A DNA stretch of 64,000 nt, taken from the NCBI GenBank assembly GCA_014529385.2, contig CM043946.1:38452058-38516057 (forward strand), written 5' to 3'. Source of the stretch: Adiantum capillus-veneris (lineage: Eukaryota; Streptophyta; Polypodiopsida; Polypodiales; Pteridaceae). The position numbers were made by a program, and so were the translations under genes. This document shows, in pieces, positions 43,915 to 54,090 of the stretch (the stretch's first letter is position 1; every line of letters begins with the position of its first letter). The notes under the pieces were generated by a model, which was not told the origin of the DNA, ran no database searches, and saw only the letters and a program-made list of their open reading frames with translations.

Positions 43915-44838
43915 TGTAATAGGACTTATTCTGCAAAGTTTTGATGAATATATTTTTTTAGAGTACATTTTGTTCATTTCAGCATTTTTCCACAGTATAG
44001 GACTTCATTCTAATCCTTCTCGTGAAGTTTCAAATTTTGACCCGGGACACCCCTCGGGAGCCAGTTTTGAGGGTAGTATGGTCAAAATTTGGAAAAGTTT
44101 TGTATGTAGCACTTGTAGCCCTCAACACAAGGAAAAACATTGCTTCTTTGTGTTTTTGCTGGTTCCTGCATTTTGATGCCAGTTTCAGCCCGTAGATTAG
44201 AGAAAAAGTGAGAAAATGCTGTTTTAGACTGTTTTTGTGAAAATTGCTGACGTGCAGGTAATTTTTCGGGAAAATTGAGCAGGATATGGATTTTTTGCAT
44301 CCTACAACTTAGAAGAGCTCGATGAGACAAACAAATTTATGTGAGACAGACCCAGTCAAATTCTGAATCGTTTGGGAGTTACGGCTCGCTGAAAATGACA
44401 AGAAATTATGGACTGAAAAAAAAATTTAAAAAATTGCTAACTCGCGAGTGTGGGTTGCGTTTTGTGGTTTTTATGTGTTTGAATGCAGGATGTCTCTTTT
44501 CGGAACCTATTTTGGGCCGCTTTTGCTAAAGACTGACAAAAGGACGAAAATAGCCACTTTTCCTCGCGTGAAGAAGACAGCCTGTGGAGAAGGAGGCTAT
44601 TCTACAGTGAAGGCACCTTGTGATTGAGATTGAGATTGAGAGTGAGAGTGAGAGTGAGATTGAGAACCGTGCACAGATTGAGAGTGAGATAGCTCGGGGG
44701 TGGTCAGGAGGTTGATCCGAGCTACACTCTTCTTGTACCTGAGAATTGATTTCAATACACATCTCTGATTTCCTGCGTCTACTCTCTGTACTTGCAAATT
44801 TTTGTTATTCAGTTGTTGTATTCCCGTGTCTCGTCACA
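43915..44838 (+). repeat. 3' LTR of the second chromovirus-like element
   Basis: Begins TGTAATAGGAC and ends GTCTCGTCACA. Near 44625-44665 it contains a run of GATTGA and GAGTGA hexamers, a small internal repeat lying in the part lost from the 5' copy. Confidence 0.9.
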
Positions 44839-44842
44839 TTGT

Positions 44843-45060
44843 TTTATTTAGAAACCAGCATATATAGCTTGGTGTGCCTAGAATACAACAAACTGCTCCA
44901 CAATTATAAGGGTATATATAGCTCATGAGGGCAACAAGATCCTCTTAGGACGATAGATGTCTTGTGGCACTTGAATGCATGGGACCTCCAATCATTATTG
45001 CTTTACACCTCTAGATGTTGCCATGGATATCCGTCTTTGATGCTTACTCAGACATCCACA
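44843..45060 (-). pseudogene. Unidentified gene fragment, copy 1
   Basis: The sequence is a diverged copy of 48555-48916: both have TTATTTAGAAAC, CTGCTCCACA..TTATAAGGG and GGCACTTGAATGC.TGGG in the same order. On the minus strand the clearest reading is H-A-F-K-C-H-K-T-S, against Q-A-F-K-C-R-G-T-S in the other copy. No family was recognised and the frame is broken. The left edge coincides with the target duplication of the preceding Ty3 element. Confidence 0.45.
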
Positions 45061-45460
45061 CTACGTAGATGTAGGCCACTCGTCCGTCATATGAGCATGC
45101 ATTGAACATTGGATCACGGTCCAAGAGGGGTAGCGGGTCAAATAGAGGCAGCAGTGATCACCAAGATGGTCGATTTATCTTTCTCATGATCAAGTTTTGA
45201 ATCAGTAATAACTACATTTTATGCCATGACATTTGTATAACATGAAACTCTACTTTGATATGATGTTTGTCACTTTGTTCAGCTCTTGTGCTGCTTTTGC
45301 ATTTCTAAATATGTTGTATTTTAAATCCATTGATCTTTGCTCATTAACATATCTTGATCCATGTTGTTTGTCATTGTGTCTGTGGCTATGTCTATGATAA
45401 ATGCATATGGATACATGCATATGTATGTGTGTGCATGCGTGCACGTGCGTAAGTGTGTTC
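45061..45460. other. Unassigned spacer
   Basis: No gene or element recognised. Confidence 0.4.
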
Positions 45461-45470
45461 ATGTGTGTGT

Positions 45471-45534
<64 letters not shown>
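45461..45534. repeat. Compound (TG)(TA)n(GA)n microsatellite
   Basis: A short GTGTGT run leads, after CTT, into TA repeats (about 45475-45500) and AG repeats to 45533. Confidence 0.95.
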
Positions 45535-45536
<2 letters not shown>

Positions 45537-46330
45537 GCAAAGAAGAGAAGAGAAGAAAGAGTAACAGAAGTGAACATAAGAGAAGAGAAGAAAGAATAAA
45601 TTTTTTACCTTGATATCCTAAGAGTCTCACAAAAAAGCACGCAAGGGTAGCCATGCCACTTGGCATCATTCGATTGGCCAGCAAAAGAATAGATGGTATC
45701 GCCAAATCAAAAGCACAATCACAAACGCCACTGCCACACCAGGTAACAAAATCATAGAGGCATATAAACGCAGCAGCTTCTCACCAGCTCGCATCTGTTG
45801 CTATTGATCATCTCTTTCTCCTTCCGATGCGATTGTTGTTGCTCGTCTCTCTCAGGGCGCTCCACCTTTATGGTTCTACATAAACTTACTCTATTGCTCT
45901 ACAAAAATTTTGAAAAATTGGAGAATGCTCTTCTTATCGGGAGAGCATCTCTACCTACATTGACTCCGTTTTGTGTAGATTTATGTCAATCAATCCAAAT
46001 GACTCAACATGAATTGTAAATATTTTTCCTGTGCAACAAAGCTGACTTTGTCAGTTGAAATCTTGTTGACTAGCTAAACCACAACAAAACAAATCTTACC
46101 AATTTCAGATGAAGTAGTGTCGGTCAAAGATTTGCATTCAGACTGGGTCCAAACTGCACATTGACTAATAGAGCTAGTTGCAGGGTGAAGACCTTCACAC
46201 AAGCATATTCATAGGTCATTGGTTACCCTCTTAAAACACCTCAATAAATAAATTTGTTCTAAATTAAATCGAATAATTTAGATGATTCTAATTTTTTTCT
46301 AACTAGCCACTTAAGGCAACCTCCACCTAC
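45535..46330. other. Unassigned spacer
   Basis: Purine-rich at first (AAGAGAAGAGAAGAAAGA twice near 45540 and 45580), then AT-rich. No gene seen. Confidence 0.4.
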
Positions 46331-46944
46331 TAGTTTCTTGTCTGAGTCTCCTCCATCCAGCTCTTCCAAAGCTACTAGCTTTCAGGACAATTTTCATTAT
46401 AGCAAAGTCTTCAGCAACACAGCTCATGCAGTGGTAACTTTCGAAGAAGCTACTGAAGTGCTCGCTGAGCAGAACCTTGCTACTGAGATGGTTAAGCTGG
46501 TCTTTAGAAACCATGTCAAAATCCTCTAAAGAAGAAGCCTCGTTGCATGACCGTGTAGGAGCTAAGGAAGTGAAACTCACAGCATTGGAAGCTCTTGCTT
46601 CTGCAACATCAGAATTCTTAGCATTTGAAGGGGTTGAAAGTGCACTTATTGGGGGTTTCCATACGTGGGATACATTAGCAGCACAAAACTCGACAACAAT
46701 TGTAGTAGTTGGTACTATGTTAGAGAAGTTGCCTACTTTAGAGAACATGTATCCAGAGAACCCAACGCCAACCTTGAATGCAGAATCTCTGACTAGCACA
46801 CCAAGAAAAAGAGATATCTTCTTAAAACCTCATGATTTTGTTATTACGGGCCCTTTGTATTTAGCAGAGTGCAACAAACCTGGTGTGAGAGATCGAGTAC
46901 TAGATGCAGCCATAACAACGAAAGAAGTTGCAATAGCTCTGTGA
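46331..46944 (+). pseudogene. Unknown repeat-family protein, longer copy
   Basis: Two overlapping open frames (46338-46529 and 46477-46944) read as one protein with a frameshift near 46500. A Ser/Pro-rich start is followed by helical, Ala/Glu/Leu-rich sequence (A-T-E-M-V-K-L-V, then K-L-T-A-L-E-A-L-A-S) and a hydrophobic block (T-T-I-V-V-V-G-T-M-L-E-K-L). It ends with F-L-K-P-H-D-F-V-I-T-G-P-L-Y-L-A-E. I do not recognise the family. The part from 46621 on is repeated at 51587. Most base differences between the copies change the amino acid, so the sequence is not under obvious constraint. It may be gag of an uncharacterised element or a captured host gene. Confidence 0.4.
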
Positions 46945-47702
46945 CAAAATGCTATATTGGTGCAGTCCTGTGGGCTTGTGAGTGATGGGGTACACCAGTG
47001 TAGCACTCAAGAGACACGATCACTAGTTGTATTGGTTGCAACAACATCAACGCACAATTGTTGACAAGAAGAAGCAACAACTGTTGCAATCTTCAGCAGT
47101 GCAAGCAATCGATCGCAAGGGTAAATGTCAACTATGTTTTAAAAAAGCATACCACAAGCCCTTCTCCATCTATAATTAGCATTGGCTAGTGCCTACTCAT
47201 ATATTGTATTCAAAGTACATATAGAGATCGGAGCAAGGCCGGCCAGGTGAGTTTAGCAAAGAGAAATTTTTCTGAAGAGCGAGTGAAGCCAGCAACAACA
47301 ACCGACCTACTAAAGGTAATGAATTTTTTACTTCGCGCAATTACAATATCTAAAACACAAAGGTCCCTCCAACACTACAGGAGAATCATAACGTACCCCT
47401 CCAACACTGGAGGAGAAAACAAAGTATGCAGGGGAAGGGCACATTCCCTACGGTTTATGGAAATTGGGTGAGGAGCATCCCATGCACCTAATGCATCCCT
47501 TTGCATCTACTATCTATATAATTTGAAAATATTTTTACTTAAAACATCAAGTAACTCCTAATTTCAGTCATGGCGCAAGTTCATTGAGATTTTGAGGCAG
47601 CTTCAAGGAGACATGGTACAAAGTCTCGAGATTAAGCAATGACACGATATTCAGGTACATACCAATACTTCGTATATTGGATTCTTTTTAGCATACCTAC
47701 CC
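46621..47702 (+). repeat. 1.1-kb direct repeat, copy A
   Basis: Matches 51587-52690 throughout, from GCATTTGAAGGGGTTGAAAG to GGCATACCTACC-like sequence, with moderate divergence. After the coding-like part both have a block reading K-G-K-C-Q-L-C-(F/L)-K-K-A-Y-H-K-P, resembling half of a zinc finger. Both also have a doublet of the palindrome-like CCTCCAACACTGGAGG. Confidence 0.85.
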
Positions 47703-47740
47703 TATGCGTTCAAGCTCAAAATACAAGTCCCTTCTCTCTT

Positions 47741-47795
47741 TTTCTTTCACGTCAGTTCTCCCTTTTCCTTTCTTCACTTGAAGCTCTCTCTAGTT

Positions 47796-47836
<41 letters not shown>

Positions 47837-47966
47837 CACCCACATACATATAGGGGATTGTTAGAGCAGACTCCAAAGGTACGTCAGTTCTCTCTTTTGC
47901 TTTCACGTCGATTCTCTCTTTTCCTTCTTCACTTGAAGCTCTCTCTTACTCCTCTTCTTCCATTAA

Positions 47967-48022
<56 letters not shown>

Positions 48023-48028
48023 TGCACA
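47741..48028. repeat. Two (CT)n tracts in duplicated pyrimidine-rich sequence
   Basis: CT runs at about 47802-47834 and 47971-48018, each preceded by a copy of ACGTCAGTTCTC and CTTCACTTGAAGCTCTCTCT. The array therefore arose by duplication of the whole block. Confidence 0.9.
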
Positions 48029-48247
48029 CACATACATCCAAGGCATGCCTGTATCTGTTGTGAGCTCGTCGCCTCCCTAGATTTCAAAACCCTCCGAAAC
48101 CAATCAAGGCACACTAGTTAACATCATAAGATCAATCCAAAGAGATCAACTTGATCTATTTGACGAGTCTTGATCTCAAGGCTGTTAATCAAGAGATAGT
48201 TAATCAAGAGATAAAGACAGTGGTAGGCAATGCAATGAGTAAGACTG

Positions 48248-48248
48248 T

Positions 48249-48318
<70 letters not shown>
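48248..48318. repeat. Compound (TG)n(AG)n microsatellite
   Basis: TG repeats at 48248-48272 pass directly into AG repeats to 48317. Confidence 0.95.
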
Positions 48319-48321
<3 letters not shown>

Positions 48322-48442
48322 CCTTAGACTACCATGGATACTTATTTAGATGAATGAAGATTGCTATGATCTTTTAAAGATTCCGCTCTCGAGACTGAAT
48401 GTCCACTTTGTAAAAAAAAAACGAGAGATAAAACACATAGCC

Positions 48443-48446
<4 letters not shown>

Positions 48447-48526
<80 letters not shown>
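48447..48526. repeat. Compound (TG)n(AG)n microsatellite
   Basis: TG repeats with a CGCG interruption (about 48447-48491) are followed by AG repeats to 48526. Confidence 0.95.
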
Positions 48527-48531
<5 letters not shown>

Positions 48532-48554
48532 TTTGGTTTTCTTTCACGCCAAGA

Positions 48555-48916
48555 ACCTTATTTTATTTAGAAACGACCGCAGGTAGGCGGCGGGTGCGCT
48601 TAGAGTAGCACAACGTCAAGCTGCTCCACAGTAGTTATAAGGGCGGCAAAGCTGCTTCTCTGTATAAAAACTAGTGGCAGTAGCAGCATTGTACTTTGAT
48701 GGATACATCTAATTATAATTAGTCCTAGCACCACGTCGGTGAAGCCGGGCACAGGGCCGGCGATAAGCCACTTGTTGGGCACGCCTGCGGGAGTGTAGAA
48801 GGTGATGGAGAGGCCGGTGGAGGTGCCGCGGCACTTGAATGCCTGGGCCCCGGCTCAATGCTGCCTTGCACCTGGATGTTGTTTCTATTCCTGTATCGCT
48901 GTATCTCTACATGCAT
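48555..48916 (-). pseudogene. Unidentified gene fragment, copy 2
   Basis: This stretch is GC-richer than its surroundings and looks gene-derived. On the minus strand one frame reads A-F-K-C-R-G-T-S-T-G-L-S-I-T-F-Y-T-P-A-G, then N-K-W-L-I-A-G-P-V-P-G-F-T-D-V-V-L-G, well ordered and protein-like, to a stop near 48600. A frame change separates it from the N-terminal piece beginning at 48916 (M-H-V-E-I-Q-R-Y). I do not recognise the family. A diverged copy lies at 44843-45060. Confidence 0.5.
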
Positions 48917-48924
48917 AGCCTTAA

Positions 48925-51080
48925 ATGGAAAAGGTGCTTGACCTTGTATCCTACTACGCTGAAATCATCCACAAAGAATTTCATAAAATCAATCAGGTAG
49001 TCATAAGATATTTCTTGCACTATCCTTTGAAATGTGGTTGGTGCATTCTTCAGACCAAACATCATCACTGTGGACACAAAAACTCTCCATTATATGACAA
49101 ATTCCATTTTATCTATGTCTTCCAGAGCCATCTTCACTTGGTTGTAGACACTAAAACCATCTAAGAAGGTATACACTTCCTTTTTGGCCACCTCATTGCA
49201 AGGGAAATGGGTTTGGGATGGTCGCCACATTAAGCTATTTCTAGTCAACCCATACCTTGATTTTTATAGTCAACCCACATTAAGCCATTTCTAGTCAACC
49301 CATACCTTGATTTTTATATTCTTTATGTGGACCACTATTATCCATCTGGCTTTGTCTATCGAATATATGAACCCTCAGTAGTCTATCAATTTCCTCTTTC
49401 ATTTGTTTGGCATAGTTTGTGTCCGTTCTCTATCTTTGTTGTTTGACCAGCACTGCTCCTTACTCAAATTAGTCTTATGCTTGTAAAATTTGGGTTTTTG
49501 GCTTTTGTGTCTGTGTATGACCAAGAAAACACGTCCTTGTATTCTTCCAACAACATGAGTAGCTGTTCTTGGAACTCCTTTTTGAGTTATGTACTAATTT
49601 TCACCATCTTTTCTTACTCTAGCATTCCTATATTGACCTCTTGTGGTTGATCAAGTTTTAGTTGCACAGTTGGTTTTGCCTCTTTTAACGCCTACTCTTA
49701 CATCCATGCCTTCACATCCTTCTTGGCTTGTTCACTTTCCTTTGTACTAGGCTTTTTCTTGGCTCATTTCTTTGCACTAAGTCCTTCAGACTTTTCATTC
49801 CTAGCTGCCATTTTTTGCTAACCTTCTCTAATAGCCAATCTATGGGAACTAAGAATAGAGGCATTAGATCCAGGTTTTGCTTCAATAATGCCTCCTCTTT
49901 ATCATCTTCCAGTCCTTCTACCATGTTGCATGAGTCTTTCTTCCATGTCTCTACATGCTTCTATGGTAAGGAGAATTCTCTTTTTGCCTTGTTGTTCCCA
50001 AAGATATTCTTTTCTTTTCTTTTCTCATAGATATTTTGTCTTTGTCCCAATCATGCTTCACTATTTGGCATCCCTAGTTGTAGTTGATACCTAGCAATTG
50101 TCTCCCTTTTGCATTGGTATGACTACCAGATATAGGAGAAATTCCATGCCATTGATATTGGCTTTGACATTCCTTAACAATCTTTTGGGGATCACTGTGC
50201 TAATACCAACCATTCTAATGTTGAATGAAATGGGTTAGAAGTCAAGATTTAATCTCTTCTTGCTTCCTCAGAGATTACTTGACTTTGGAGCCTCCATCAA
50301 GGATCACCCCTTCATTTCTTTTCCCTTGATTGCTAGATTTATTTATGCCACATTATCATCCCTAGAGTGCATAACCTCTTTAGACTAGTCGATTTCACAT
50401 TCAGTCAAGGGTTTCTCTTCCTTGGAATTGTTGTTCATGTCTTGCATTAGGTGACTCGACACCCTGTCCTTGAACCTCCGGCATAGATCAAGTAGCCTTT
50501 TCAACAAGATCTTGTGCTCCATCAAAGAGTCCAACAAGCTTGGCTCTTCCATATGGATTACCTTTTTGGATGAACTTGGGATTCTTTTATCTCTGCTTTG
50601 CCTTCTAACTTCTTTATTTTTACCCAACATAGTCAATTTATGCGGCTCTTTGGACTCATTTTGCAAATCCAAGGCTGTCTCATTACCCGTTCTATTGTTG
50701 TTTTTTTTCCTTCTCTTGTTTGGACTATTGTGGTTGCATTCTCTACGAATTTATTACCCCTCATCTTGGACACTATGAATTTGCCATTTTCTTACATCTC
50801 TTTTGGATTTTCTTTTTTCCTACCACTCTGGGTCACTCAAGTACTCTATGGGCACCTCTAGCCTTGTGTATTTGGCAGGGCTCTTCAAGCTCCGTTCCAG
50901 CCTATAGGATTCACCAGACTTGTTCATCTCCTAGTGCCTCTCTAGATCACATATGGATTTTTTGAGCTCCTTCAACTCCATCATTCCAAAAAAATTCATT
51001 TCTTAGTGTCTCTCTAGGTCACATAGGGATTTGTTGGGCACTTTCAACCCAAAGTCCGTTTCCAGACTCTCTTGGCTTCG
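48925..51080 (-). pseudogene. Tat-like Ty3 gag-protease-RT relic, minus strand
   Basis: On the minus strand the RT part is clearest: K-Q-M-K-E-E-I-D-R-L-L near 49390, I-K-V-W-V-D near 49300, T-I-P-N-P-F-P-L near 49210, F-L-D-G-F-S-V-Y-N-Q, M-M-F-G-L-K-N-A-P-T-T-F-Q-R-I near 49050 and F-V-D-D-F-S-V near 48970. The catalytic box thus reads F-V-D-D. Upstream pieces at 49924-49712 and 50672-50385 are charged and include E-P-S-L-L-D-S-L-M-E-H-K and F-K-D-R-V, compatible with the gag-protease region of such elements. Many stops are present. Confidence 0.65.
49225..49324. repeat. 50-bp tandem duplication inside the RT relic
   Basis: The unit starting CCACATTAAG at 49225 recurs at 49275 with nearly the same sequence through GATTTTTATA. 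It duplicates the coding block for the V-W-V-D region of the relic. Confidence 0.9.
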
Positions 51081-51586
51081 TGCAACGCACATGCTTACAC
51101 TACCTCTATGTGAAAACTAGTGCACAATGCTATGGACTTGAACTGGAAAAGTCAACAAAAATAGAATTGTCATGGTTGAGCATGCACTCTAGGTATTAAG
51201 GATTGATACTACAAAATTTAGGCCTTTTGGACTTTATTTAGCATTTTTCATGTCAAAAATGACTTTTTTGGGTCCAAAATGGGTAAAGCTGGTTAAACCA
51301 AACCCAAGTTATGGCTCATAAGTTGTGAAAAGGGTCAATCCCAATGTACCATGACACTCAAAGCAAGGGGGGGTGCTTTAATGGCAAAATATTATCACCT
51401 TTCCCCCATTTCATGTAGAATCTCCAAGGTTTCTCTATGGTACTTCAATTCTTGTATTTGTTTGCATGAAGGAGAGAGTGAGGGTTTCCCCTCAATGTTT
51501 TGTGTGGGATTGTGTAGAAGAGGGAAAAATTTTGGATGAATGTGATTACATGGAGAATTTATGGAGGAAGCTAGGATTTTCTATAG
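51081..51586. other. Unassigned spacer
   Basis: No gene recognised. CATTTCTTAGTGTCTCTCTAGGTCACAT-like sequence near 50997 partly repeats text near 50932. Confidence 0.35.
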
Positions 51587-52690
51587 CATTTGAAGGGGTT
51601 GAAAGTGCACTTGTTGGGGATCTCCATACGTGGGATTCATTAGCAAAACGAAACTGGACACCAATTGTAGTAGTTGGTACTGTGTTAGAGGAGTTGACTA
51701 TTTTAGAGAACATGTATCGAGAGAACCCAATGCCAACCTTGAATGCAGAAGCTTTGACTAGAATGCCAAGCACAAGAGATCTCTTCTTAAAACCTCATGA
51801 TTTTGTTATTACGGACCCTTTGTATTTAGCAGAGTGCGGCAAACCTGGTGTGAGTGATAGAGTATTGGATGAAACCATAACAACAAAAGAAGTTGCAATA
51901 GCTTTGTGACAAAATGCTATATTGGCACAGTCCTGTGGGATGACTGGGTACACCAGCGTAGCACTCAAGAGATAGAATATCCAGTTGTATTTGCTGCAAC
52001 AACATCAACGCACAATTGTTGACAAGAAGAAGTAGCGATTGTTGCAATCTTCAGCAGTGCAAGCAATCGATTGCAAAGGAAAATGTCAATTGTGTCTAAA
52101 AAAAGCATACCACAAGCCCTTATCCATCTATAATTGGCATTGCCTAGTGCCTACTCATATATTGTATTCAAAGTACAAACAAAGATCAGAGCGAGGCCGG
52201 CCAGGTGATTTCAGTAGAGAGAAATTTTGATGAAGAGCAATTGAAGCCAACAACAACAACCGACAAACTAAAGGTAATGAATTCTTCATGTGGTGCAATA
52301 ACAATATCTAAAACAAAAAGATCCCTCCAACACTGGAGGAGAATCATAAAGTACCCCTCCAACACTGGAGGAGAAAACAAGTATACGATGGAAGGGCACA
52401 TTCCCTACGATTTATGGAAATTGAGTGAGGATGGTGCCACCTCCCCGCCATACGCACATATGGTTGCACCTAATGCATCCCTTTGCATCTACTATCCATA
52501 TAATTTGAAAATATAGATAGTTACTTAAAACATCGACCAACTCCTAATTTCAATCATGTCGTGAGTTCATTGAGGTTTTGAGGCAGCTTCAAGGAGAGAT
52601 GGTACAAAGTCTCGAGATTAAGCACGGCGACACGATATTCATGTATATACCAATACTTTGTATTTTTTATTCGTTTTGGCATACCTACCA
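51587..52690 (+). repeat. 1.1-kb direct repeat, copy B
   Basis: Partner of 46621-47702. Its open frame (51466-51909) has unrelated sequence before 51587, so this copy lacks the upstream part that copy A has and was probably truncated there. It contains two good copies of CCCTCCAACACTGGAGGAGA at about 52323 and 52356. Confidence 0.85.
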
Positions 52691-53340
52691 CATTTGTAGC
52701 TTCCCTACCCCTTGGGGGTCACTTTGGTGCTATGCACTCAACTTTTGGGTTTCCCTACAATGTGTAGTGCTTAGGTTTCTAGGTGAGGTGCCTATGTCTT
52801 GTTCTTTTGTTTTGGTGCACGTATTAGTTGTTAATTGATGTGAAAACAACCACTAATAGGTACAGACTCAACACTCATATCCGGTAGCATGTAGGTGGTT
52901 GTTGTGTGCATATGAAAGCTCCAAATCACAGAAGAATCATGGGTTCTAGCTCTCTCTCCAAGACTCCAAATAGAAAATGACTTAGAAATCCCCCCTAAGT
53001 TTGTATAAGTGCCAAGTGCTCCCAGAAACCCAATGTGTTTTTTGATTCCATTGGTCCGTAAATGTACCTTACACTCCCTACGGGTCTTCAATTTCTCTGT
53101 TTGGACATCCAAGTAAAGCGGTCACCGTTTTCTTAACGCCAAAATTTGACGTTCTCCGAATGCTTCCAAACTTTTTCTAGGATTAGATCCTGCTTTGGCA
53201 TTTTGGGGTTTGCTTCCAAAATCTTTGTTGCTCTTTTTGATTTTTTTTGGCAATTTTCCAAAGAAACTACAAAAATGTACTTTAAAAATCCAAGATTGGT
53301 CTAGAAACTTAGGAGAATTAGAGGCAATCCTAACATAGCA
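52691..53340. other. Unassigned spacer
   Basis: No gene recognised. Confidence 0.4.
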
Positions 53341-54090
53341 TTCAAAATGACCTTGAGAAGATTTGTTTATGAGTACATATGTTGCAAATTTGGTGTGCCA
53401 CTAGAGCTACTTTCTGATAGAGGACTAGGATTTAGAGGAGAGCTGTTTGATTTCTTATGCGAGAAGTTCAATATACAACATAGATATAGTTTTCCCTATT
53501 AACCACAATGAAATGATCTCAATGAGAGGTTCAATGGAGAGTTGGTAAAGATCTTGACAAAGATGACTCAAACACATGGGAAAACTTGGGATTCAGAGTT
53601 GTCTTGTGTATTGTGGGCCTACAAAACTGCTATCAAGACAAGCATATGATTTTCTGCTTACCACTTGGTTTATGGCAAGGAAGCTTTACATTGAAGTAGA
53701 AATTCTTGCTCTCAAGTTATTTTCATTGGAAGATGAGAAGAAAACAAATGCATGGCAGAAGAGGTTATTGGATTTACAATGCTTGCAATTTGATAGAGTT
53801 ATAGCTTTGGGTCACTATGAGGAAGTGTTAAGGAAGGCTCAGCTAAAAGCCAATGAATGTGTAGAGGATAAGAAAATTGAGAAGCGTGATTTGGTGTTTC
53901 GATACAATAGTAAGTTGGACAATACCTTTTAGAAGAAGTTTCAAATCAAATGGGAAGGTCCTTTTACTGTTGTAAATAAATTTAAAAATGGAACATATCA
54001 GTTGGTAGACTTAAATGGTACACAACATAAATATCATGTCAATGCTTATAGATTGAAGAAATATCTGGCACATTTGATTACAATTGTGAC
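53341..54090 (+). pseudogene. Ty3 integrase relic, plus strand
   Basis: From about 53353 the frame reads L-R-R-F-V-Y-E-Y, then G-V-P-L-E-L-L-S-D-R-G with the second core Asp, F-R-G-E-L, Y-S-F-P-Y, and N-E-R-F-N-G-E-L where the core Glu would lie. It continues with L-W-A-Y-K-T-A. After shifts the C-terminal part is legible as V-Y-G-K-E-A-L-H, R-Y-N-S-K-L-D-N (53904-53930) and W-E-G-P-F-T-V-V near 53953. Zinc finger and first Asp are absent upstream. It is a truncated, decayed copy of a Ty3 integrase. Confidence 0.75.

Larger units (their letters stand above)
41131..44838 (+). mobile_element. Second chromovirus-like Ty3 element, internally deleted
   Basis: A 924-bp 3' LTR (43915-44838) and a truncated 5' LTR (41131-41614, 484 bp) bound a pol that begins in RT. 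The target duplication TTGTT is perfect (41126-41130 and 44839-44843), so the outer ends are genuine. At 41614 the 5' LTR jumps straight into pol, so the second half of the LTR, the primer-binding site, gag and protease are deleted. A second deletion removed half of the integrase core. The element cannot move on its own. Confidence 0.92.

Noticed and set aside
46621-52690. Calling the 1.1-kb direct repeats the LTRs of the Tat-like relic between them
   Set aside because: No TG...CA ends, no target duplication, an open frame crosses the left edge of copy A, and microsatellites plus a gene fragment lie in between. Left as an unassigned repeat.
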